64,000 nucleotides of DNA from Symbiotaphrina buchneri (lineage: Eukaryota; Ascomycota; Symbiotaphrinales; Symbiotaphrinaceae): NCBI GenBank assembly GCA_001599915.1, contig BCIG01000025.1:310001-374000 (forward strand), written 5' to 3'. Below are positions 55,804 through 64,000 of the stretch, in pieces. Made by a program: the position numbers and the translations under genes. Within the stretch, counting starts at the first letter, position 1, and each line of letters begins with the position of its first letter. The notes under the pieces are model-generated. The model was not told the DNA's origin. It did not search any database and was given only the letters and a program-made list of their open reading frames with translations.

Positions 55804-58800
55804 GGCTTTGTGCGCAAGATGCGAAAAAGAGGGCCGTCGCAAGCTAATGGTGTTTTAGATCTCCGAACCTTGTTGTTCCATGGTCAAATGAGACGTCAGG
55901 GCAGGAGGTAAAGGTAGTGCCAGTTGATTTGTTCCGATATGCGCGTCTGGATCATCCCAGGCGCAGCTGTTGATCGCCCTTAGGTTGGTGCTCGGGGAAA
56001 TGGGTTTGCAGGGAGTGATTGATTTCTTATTGCCTACGAAGTTGGTACCTCACCTTCTTCCCTTACCATACTTCGAAGGTACGATCTCATACTACTGAGA
56101 ACTCTTGCCCTTTTGCTCCTCTCCCTCTCCTCAATTGCTCCCAATTCTGCACCGAGTACCGGTACTCTGTACCTTGCGCGCTTGCTTATGTGCAAAAGGG
56201 AATTACGCTGCACACTTTCCTCCGTACTGCGTCTACTGACCACATGTGGCGCCGGTAGCAGGCATCCCGGCAGCAGCCAAGTGCATATTCGACCCAGCAT
56301 CAATTGGGTTGAATGGGGACAGGCGCCAGTCCGTTTCGGTGGCAGTGGAGGGCCTGGCATCAGTGGCATAGTTTCCGTCCTCCCAACCCACCAATAATCT
56401 TCAATGCTAATCAAAATTGAGCGCCCCCAGCCCACCTAAAGCAGCGCCCTGCCGTCATTAACGTTGGCCCCACAAAGTACTGCCTACAAGGGCAAGCATG
56501 CACTGATGGGTGCCCTCAGCTGGCTGAGCAAGTGAGGAACGGCCGGCGTCACGACCGTCAGGGTACAAGTACCATCAGGCAAGATCTAGGTAACGTGACG
56601 GCGAACCTGCAACTGGGGGCTGGGGACTTGATGGGCAGGCAGGCTTGTGGCGCCCGGGCCCCTTCTCCTCAAACAAACCTCACTTAGCTGGGTCCGATGC
56701 CCGCAATCTACAGTACTGCATAGAGTACTTCTCAAGGCGCTCCATTGGTGGGCCGCGGCGGAGACCAGAGACTGGACCAGCCAAGGAACCCAACCCACCA
56801 GCCATCAGACAATGCTTTAATTCAAGCTCCCGGTCGAAGTGTCGAATTCTTGGACCGCTAAGATGTGTGTGGCGCTTCTTGACTCAAGGATTCATCGGCG
56901 GGGTCCAGTAGGAGTACACCTAAGGCACCCACTACTCCAGCTGCGATGCTTCAATCGGCAAGTCGGCGCCACTACTTTGCGCTGGGTTCGTGCTCCCGCA
57001 GCGGGTCGCACCATAATTCTACCCACCTGTCCGGTAGGTAATGTCCCTGGAATTTCCCAGCAATCGTCGTGCTTGACCGATCGAAGGTCCCCACCCAGCG
57101 CATGAGCAAATGCCGGGCCCGCAGGGCCCTGCAGGTGATAGGCCGCCAGACGGGCGAAGAGGGGAAGATACAGGCGGAAAATGGACGGCGTTAAGGCATA
57201 ATTATGCACGGGCTTCATCCTCCACAAGACGAGACCTCTGAAACCATTGAAACCAGAGGGACTCCCCTTAGGGCGTGCAGATGGCCTACAGGCTAGCAGG
57301 CGGCTCCACGTATGCCAAGCGTTTCCAGATGGGCTTCCTTGACTGACTCGCTCACGTCCAGAGCCAACACCGAGAAAGGGCTCAGCAGCGAAGCTTTGAT
57401 GTTGCCATAAGCTCCAGAAGTCGAATTGTTTTCTTCGAGTGATTTATCCAAAATTTGTCTCCAGCCCGGCATTCTGTGCAAAACGCAGAGAAGAGAGCAA
57501 AGGAGATGAGAAAGCGGCGAGGTGACCTTGAAGAAAGCGTCTACTGCAGATTAGGCCCCTCTGGGCACACAGTCACAGCACTCCGCATGCTACACTCTCA
57601 CGAAGCATGTTTGATGAGGGTATGACAGGGGCTCTCTCCGCAGGTTAAATCCTCGAAGGATACGTGGCAGTCGATCAGCCTTTTTCGTTGTGAATAACAG
57701 GAGATGCCTGGTGTCGGTGATTCCGTAACCTTGAGTCTTACTCTTCGTACTAACAATGTACATCGAACCAAGTAATGAGTCGCAATATAGGGGCTAGAGC
57801 TTCGTCAACACCAGAAAAACCTCCCTCCCGTCGCTCAACACAGCGACGTCCATAATATCTTGGTGTCCTGCAGATAATCAGGCAATGCTCCACAACCGAG
57901 CTAAGTCCATAGCGTCGTGAGGGTGGATACCGCCGTTGCTCGTCCGGCCTGGCCAGTGCCATGTTCGGGATAAAGACCCGTGCAAAAGAGTTGCTTGTCA
58001 AATGAGCCTTCCATCTTCTGGTGTTCTCCGGTGTTGAGAGTAACAGAAGCTAAAACGGCTGGTAGGTTCAGGCTTTAGTGTGCCTGTCTCCTCAGGTTTG
58101 ATATACCGGCACCAGGGTATCATTCTCCGTTCGAAACGGGCGGCCTCGCGCGGGCTGGCCGAAAGAAATGGCTCTGTTGCAAGCACCTTGTAGCGGCATT
58201 GACTTCTAGCTTTTTGGGGGCCCGAAAACTGTACTGCAACAGATGGCAGTTGATCTAGGTTAGTTTCGGTGCGATAACTGAAGGTCAAAGTGATCTCAAA
58301 ATCCCGTGCGTCAGATGAAGGAGCAGCCGGAAGGAGCAAGCGCTACATAGTCTGGTGTCCGGAATAATCATTGATGGACGGCGATTGGCACCAAAAACAT
58401 GTACACCGTGCAAGCTGTCAGAAGTGAGATGGACAAGACGTAATGATGGATGATCTGTGCTCGCTGATCTTCGAACCCTTTTCTTCTTGTTCTACGCTCT
58501 GCGCTCTCCTTCCGCCCTGGTGCTCTTCTCTCCGCCCACTCTGAGGTTCGAGTGAAAGCCCAGTTCCGCGCCCGCCGTGTCCATCCGCGGGCGGCGATCA
58601 GCATACGAGCACCAAAGTAGTTCCGTAGATACGGTGCGGAGGATAATAATAGCAAGCACTAATGCTTTGGCACTCGTAGTACGAAATTATTTCGCATCAT
58701 CCCAGCCGTGGGCGACGAGATCTTCTCCCGCCTTGCACATCAAGCATATCTTGCCCGAACCGGTAAAGGCTGTGGGGGATGGACAAAGCACGGACGAGAT

Positions 58801-59630
58801 AGGGGGCGGGCCGGCTGCCTGGGCACCGCGCTCCTGCAACAGCAACAACAATAATAACGACAGCAGCCACGCTGGAACATATCTCTTCAATCTCTCCCCT
58901 GCCTTACTCCGTAGAGAGAGAGACCTAGAGTAGGGGAGGAGCCCAAGATGAGGCTTGGCTTCAAAGACGGCTTTCATGAATGCTTGGCCAGAGGCGACCC
59001 GACCCTTGCCTGCCTACCTACAGCAAGCCCTCCTTCCGTTCCTAACCATGGTCGACTCCCCAAAGGAAGATTAACACTGGGAACTTCACAGAACGAGTGC
59101 CTCAGTTTGGACACAAGGTTCAACGGGAGGACGAGGACAAAACGGCAAGAGCGTAATTACGATCACATAGGCATATATCCTCTGCTCCAAGGTCGTCAGA
59201 CAGCCCATGAATGCCTTTGAAAGTGTAGGCATCCTTTGCTTCCCCTCCACCACGGAGGTACACGCTCTTGTAACACCAAGCCACTGGAAGTCGACAACAA
59301 TGCTGTGCTCATGCCAGTCCATCACCAGCAGCGCAAAACGGATTTCAGTCGCCAAAGAGCGCCCACAAACCATGCCACGAGGTATATGTACCGCTGCTGT
59401 GACGAATGCTGTGCCCAGTCACGCCAGCGCTGCATTCTAATGAAAACGCCGAAGCCGCGAAAAACATCATCATGGTCATGAGGTATTGACCAGGAAGAAA
59501 ACATAGAGCCTTTGATTGCATCAACTCCAACGAGCTACCCATTGGGAAACCTGAACCGCTGTCCGTTCCTTTCTCGACAGTATCAGAGCCAGCCCCGGCG
59601 AGTGCCATACATGTGCAATCACCCCCCGTC
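55804..59630. other. 3.8-kb gene-poor region
   Basis: The longest stretch without a supported gene. Plus- and minus-strand open frames (for example minus 57293-57481, 57750-58001, 57998-58339, 58368-58655) are short, have no family features and do not join in phase with clear splice sites. A CAACAG/AATAAT microsatellite lies at about 58835-58865. The part next to 55804 should hold the promoter of the Zn2Cys6 gene. A long noncoding RNA or a fast-evolving small gene cannot be excluded. Confidence 0.5.
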
Positions 59631-62330
59631 CTACGCTGCTGGTTGTGGTGCTGAGTCTGCAGATACGCTGGCTGCTTGCTTGCCCTTCTCCTGCACGCCT
59701 TGGCCGCGGCACAACGGGCAAGAGTTGCGGCCGGTAGTTAACCACTAGGCACGACAATTAGCATGTATTTGAAAGGAGAGCGGTGCACTGAGACATACCT
59801 CATCAATACAGTCCTTGTGGAAGAGGTGGCTACAGTTTTGAAGCCGTCGTATGATTTCATTCTCCTCGTACTCGGATAAACAGACCAAACAACGTTCACT
59901 GGGTGCAACCTGAATTCTATCCACGCCATTGATTGCCTCCGCCATGAGCCCTGTAACTGAACCGATGACGCGATAGAGGCCGGGAGCGGATTCAACATCC
60001 TCCTGGCTAGCCACTGGAGGTTTCGCAGGCCCTAGAATAGAGGAGAGGAGCATCATGTCTTCATAGGTAGGAGAATCGGTAAAAAGACTCGGCGTTGTGA
60101 GAATAGGATGGTTCTCTGGGTAACTGCCACCAAGGACGTATATTATCCAGCTTCGAGAGCCCTCTGCGCGACCGTGGTTTGATCCAGAGTCGGGATCGAC
60201 TACCCCATTCCGTCTGCTGGCACCAGATCCTAGATTCCGGTGGCGCGCTGTGTCCGAATCACTCAAATGGCGCCGATGGTGGGACGCATCGTTTGGCTCC
60301 AACATATCGTTTCCCACTCGATGTGAGGTCGCCTCGCCGGGCTCCGCTCCTTCATTAGAAGGTCGATCAGAAGCCGCAAACCCGTCAAGCAATTGACTCG
60401 AACGCTCAGTGGGTGTCGTTGCAGTGGAGGTATGTCGAGACCGTTCAGGGCCAGAGGGGGTCGTTGGGGGGGCATTAGGGCCAGAGGGCGTGTCAATCGG
60501 CTGGGAGCTCGGGTCTGTCCTTTGAGCAGAAGTGAAAGCTGTCGTGGGTCGCGAACCCTCGGACAAGCGTTGATGTCTTTGACTGGTGTAGCTTGCTGGG
60601 AAAGTGTTCGTTCCACTCGTAGATGCTCGTCGTCTGGGTGACAAGCGCGACCTAGCCTCTGCGCGTCTGAGACCGCCTCCTGAGCCATCACTTAACGGAT
60701 TTGCTGAGGTGGACATCGGTAAGTTGGCTAGTGCATCCAGGAACGGAGGGGCCATTTGGTCCCCTCCGGCGTCAGTATCGCTCTGCAAGACGGACCTGAT
60801 GCCCACAATAATGACAGGCACCATACGATTGTCCGTCCCCTCTGCGGACATCGTATGCTCTGTGCCAGTCGACCCTGTTTCCTGGGGTCTAGGCGCTTCT
60901 TCGTCGTCAGATTGATCCGTGCTACGGTTGGCTTGTGAAATTGCCCCAAAACGAAACATTCTGAAGAAATTGAGAGGGGCTATCCCATCTGGGTTTCCCG
61001 ACCCTGATCCATCAGTACTGTCCTGAGCGCTATTTCGCAGGGCAGCCGTCAATCCTCCGTTTCTGAGAGCTCGTAAAAATGATTCAAAGGATCCATCGAC
61101 ACCGTTGCCGCTGATGTCCCGCGCTTGTGAAATCGATTCGTCTGAGTTTCCCATAAGTGAAGCAGCCGTAGCCGCTGCTGCCACGGATAACAAACGTGTA
61201 AGCATAGCAGCTTGGTCTTCAGTTTGGCGTATACGTGGCGGTGGGTGAGCTGGCAAGCCTCGAAGTGATGAGAATCTCCTGGATAGACGCTCTTGGTCCT
61301 GTATTCGGGGTATCCCATCCACTTCGTCCAATGTCGAGCGTAGTTCATTATTATCCCGTGGTACCTGAGTTGGCGGTGTCATACGCGGTGCAGAGTCATT
61401 GAAGTCTAAGCCCAAGTCAGGCATGGGAAGTTGTGGAGGAACCGAAACAGGAGTTCGGGGCACATGATCACGTAGCGATGTACGTGGCGATGTACGTGGT
61501 GGTGTTGTTGCCGCTGGACTCTGTGCACCTAGACCGACCTGATGAGGATTCGATGCTAGGAGACTAGAAAGGCTAGGGAAAGATAATGAGTCGCGGACCC
61601 TAGCAAATCTTGAGCTCCGACGTCCAGCAACCTCTGCGGATCTAGATTGTGCGCGCCCCTCACCACCCGTGGTATCCATAGGGAGAACTGGATCAGGTGC
61701 GAATAGCGTAGGTACCGACACTGCTGCGACCCTTCTCCGTCTTTCCGGGCTAGGGGCGCCTTGTTCTCTGGAGGCCGGTATCCTTGTCCTGTTACTCACA
61801 TGGCTTCGAAATTGCGACGGGGGGCCAAGACCATTGGAAAGCCTGCGGCGGAGAGACCGGCCATGGGCTTCCCGCATCTCGCCGTTTGATGCCGAACCAA
61901 ACTCTGCATACCTAGGCATTCCAGCGGATATGGAATCGGCAAACATAGATGATCTTAGCCTTTCCGCTTGCATACCGGTCAGCGAAGGATCCGGGAGATC
62001 CGTCATGTCAACATCTCTACTCATCAGAGCCGCCCCCTCAGCATATGTGGTAACTGGCCTAGCCATCTCTGTGGAGGAGCTATGGCGATCGAATCCTAAC
62101 CTGATCCTGTTGCCACGAGAACCTGATGTGTAACGACTATTGTCCGAATGCTGGTCTACAGGACGAACATCTTGTCCTGGAAGGCTCGAGGGGGCGGGAG
62201 CGGCTGTACCCGATTGCAGGAGGGAGCGAACAGTTCCCACTGAGCCTCGCCTCCCCGTAACTAGTCGAGCCAAATGGGTTTGATCGGTACGAGAAGACTC
62301 GTCCCGAGGTGATGAGACTCGCTGGCCCAT
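59631..62330 (-). CDS. RING-H2 protein with possible N-myristoylation signal
   Basis: Probable E3 ubiquitin ligase. Exons 62330..59799 and 59744..59631, total 881 residues. The C-terminal RING-H2 (about 814-856) starts CLVCLSEYEENEIIRRLQNC, then H..H..C, and ends CPLC; the last pair is on the second exon, which joins DCIDE-WLTTGRNSCPLC. Upstream lies ESAPGLYRVIGSVTGLMAEAINGVDRIQVAPSERC, a fungal block preceding the RING. Most of the protein is Ser/Arg/Pro-rich and disordered. The chosen ATG gives MGQRVSS, which fits the N-myristoylation rule (G2, S6). The same frame is open for 94 further codons upstream with another ATG at 62612, so a longer form is possible. No transmembrane helix is obvious. 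Confidence 0.86.
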
Positions 62331-63443
62331 AGCTGCGGGTGCAAATGTTGAGTCGGACTGTTGTGGCGGTTCGACGACGTTGTATTCAGTAGGCAGGCTC
62401 GTCAAAGCAAAGTCATGCTGGAGTTGTTGGTCCACGGCTGCCGAGTTCAGCCCTGGGGCATCCAGATCTGTGGCGATCGAGATATTCCTGCCCGACGATT
62501 GTAGGAGAGAGCTCTGAGCGAGAACAGGCTGCAGGCAGGATACGGACTGCGTGCAGTGGAAAGTCAGAACTCGTTGAGTAGAGGGTGCGAGAAAGGGAAT
62601 GTGAGACTGCAAACGAGTTCACAAGTGATGCAAGGCGAGCGCGGCGGAAGTTGGGTATGATGTGAATGTTTCGAGTGGGAAGGTCGTGAGTCAAATCAAA
62701 GCTCCAGCAATTGCGAGCTTTGGCGGGGTCGGGCAAGGGCTTACCAACGCAAGAAATAGGGTTAACAGACAGAAGATGATTCTGATAAAAGAGTCTATAC
62801 CAGCGAAATATCAAAGTGACAGTCGGAGATGTTGATGGAAGATGGCGGGCGGCTGGTGTTAGATGAAGCACAGAGGCGGCGTTGTCCTCCAGCGAGTGAT
62901 TATTAAGATTGGCCGTTGGGGCTGCGTGCTAGCGGTGAAACAGGCGTCATCGACTATTTCGTACTGGGGAGATACTCTGGTGAAGTTGTCTGGATCTGGA
63001 GGATACCTAGATCACAAGTGAACAGAAGGTGTAAGAGCTACCTTCTATCTCCTGTGCGGTCCAGTGCGCGTCGCTTGAGACAGGGGCAGGATGATGGTTT
63101 TACACTGATGAGGTTCGTACACAAATGTGGTTGGTGAGATGGGCGGCTTTATGAATTCGGCTCTTCAGCGCCTCGACGGAGTCGGCTAGGACACCTCTCA
63201 CTTGTGATATGATACAGACACAGCCAATAGCCCTTCTGCAACCAAGTCAACAATGATCCATTCCACTGTTAACGTGTAGTGCGATGTAAAACCGGCGCCG
63301 GCGCATTGATGGGGTGGCTGGTCGTTCCTACTTCCATGTATTTCTGGTGCCGAACGGTCGACAGCGAGACATAATACCTCACGTCCCCATTTCGTATTCT
63401 CCAGACAGCGTCTTCCCTAGCCTGCGTCTTTCGTCTGTCCGCG
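62331..63443. other. Divergent promoter region, RING gene / RRN11
   Basis: About 1.1 kb. The RING-proximal 280 bp is an open continuation of the RING frame. A GCCGGCGCCGGCGC-like GC palindrome lies near 63290-63304. No other gene seen. Confidence 0.5.
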
Positions 63444-64000
63444 ATGTCTTCCTCGTGCTACTTTTCGCTGCCATTATTTGGAGGCCATCAAAGGATATTG
63501 ACAAGGGCGTCGCAGTATAGAATCAGAAAGCGGAAGCGAGCGGGAGCTGACGGAAAGGAAGAGAGTGGTGACGACGAGGATAGCGACTCCAGCCTGGGTG
63601 AGGCGCCTCCCAGCCCGGCTGCACTGCTTGACCATGACGAAGATCATGGGCAGATCAGTTCTGAGACCAAGCCTGGCGGAGATTTTCCGCATGCATCACT
63701 CGAGAGCTCCATCAATGTGGTCCAAGCCAGGGGCAATGTCGTGGCTTTGCATGTGGAACAGGAGCTGGCCAAGTTGAATCTTCCGCTATATGCTCCGTAC
63801 TCGGCTTCAGCCTTGCATACCGGTGAAGGAGGTGGCCTCCGTGGACGGCATCTGACCGTACTTACTGCTATGCTGCACAAGAGCTTGTTGGCTGGAGACT
63901 TTGCTCGCGCAAGCCGGGCATGGGGCTTGATCTTACGCAGTGGCACGACCGTCGACCTACGATCCCAGGGCAGATGGGGCATAGGAGCCGAGGTCATGTT
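63444..64000 (+). CDS. RRN11: RNA polymerase I initiation factor Rrn11-like, 5' part
   Basis: Subunit of the Pol I core factor that recruits RNA polymerase I to rDNA promoters. One open frame runs from the ATG at 63444 off the end of the window (185 complete codons). The start MSSSCYFSLPLFGG followed by a basic stretch (YRIRKRKRAGADG) and an acidic run (GDDEDSDSS) matches filamentous-fungal Rrn11 N-termini. Then come FPHASLESSINVVQARGNVVALH and the conserved helical block HLTVLTAMLHKSLLAGDFARASRAWGLILRSG. The family match is from these patterns only; the C-terminal part is missing, so confidence is moderate. Diverges from the RING gene. Confidence 0.75.
   Translation, partial: MSSSCYFSLPLFGGHQRILTRASQYRIRKRKRAGADGKEESGDDEDSDSSLGEAPPSPAALLDHDEDHGQISSETKPGGDFPHASLESSINVVQARGNVVALHVEQELAKLNLPLYAPYSASALHTGEGGGLRGRHLTVLTAMLHKSLLAGDFARASRAWGLILRSGTTVDLRSQGRWGIGAEVM

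Noticed and set aside
58368-58655. 95-codon minus frame with a hydrophobic end
   Set aside because: Arg-rich body of random look, no homologous pattern; the hydrophobic end alone is not enough to call a gene.
58687-58977. Minus-strand frame with a poly-Leu 'membrane' segment
   Set aside because: The Leu run is the reverse translation of a CAACAG/AATAAT microsatellite.
1-64000. Secondary-metabolite or catabolic cluster, transposon, tRNA or rRNA
   Set aside because: No PKS/NRPS/terpene genes, no transposase or reverse transcriptase motifs, and no tRNA B-box (GGTTCGANTCC) with a matching stem seen on reading through. The neighbours are unrelated housekeeping genes.

Overview
This window is nuclear DNA of a filamentous ascomycete (Pezizomycotina). 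The genes carry many short introns (about 47-95 nt) with GT..AG ends and CTGAC or CTAAC branch sites, sit about 2.4 kb apart on both strands, and encode fungal-type proteins (Nur1, Rot1, Ecm11, Set3, Rrn11, a Zn2Cys6 regulator, a But2-domain wall protein). A PRC2 EED subunit argues against Aspergillus, where PRC2 is reported lost. I suspect Eurotiomycetes or a neighbouring class, but cannot name the genus. I saw no tRNA, rRNA, CRISPR array or recognisable transposon.

Layout: 0-7 kb holds the 3' part of an F-box gene (+), AIM41 (-) and NUP170 (+). 7-14 kb holds an EXPERA membrane protein (+), a PIR-like/But2 secreted protein (+) and a proline- and charge-rich protein (+). 14-25 kb holds HRQ1 (-), ROT1 (-), 5-formyl-THF cyclo-ligase (+), SmE (-) and MTR10 (+). 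25-37 kb holds SET3 (-), NPC2 (+), VMA7 (-), NUR1 (+) and a 797-residue unknown (+). 37-48 kb holds RKM5 (-), a long-chain acyl-CoA synthetase (+), EED (-), ECM11 (-) and a 3-hydroxyisobutyrate dehydrogenase family gene (-). 48-64 kb holds ARG2-type N-acetylglutamate synthase (+), a Gvp36-like BAR protein (-), a Zn2Cys6 regulator (-), a 3.8 kb gene-poor stretch, a RING-H2 protein (-) and the 5' part of RRN11 (+, runs off the end).

Exon structures were rebuilt by hand from splice signals, reading phase and family conservation. Every complete multi-exon gene closes in frame with the junctions given. The genes form no operon or biosynthetic cluster. Many share nuclear themes (pore and rim, import, chromatin, helicase, Pol I, meiosis), which I read as chance neighbourhood of housekeeping genes.

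The least explained material is between genes: two families of short, often palindromic motifs (TAAGGTA/TACCTTA around GGTACC, and the 11-mer GTACTCCGTAC) recur in most long spacers. I also note a perfect 48-bp tandem duplication carrying a CRE-like half site, two probable GC-AG introns, several exons of 21-28 nt, and two stop-free introns of length 3n that would give longer proteins if retained. I found no convincing undescribed multi-gene system.
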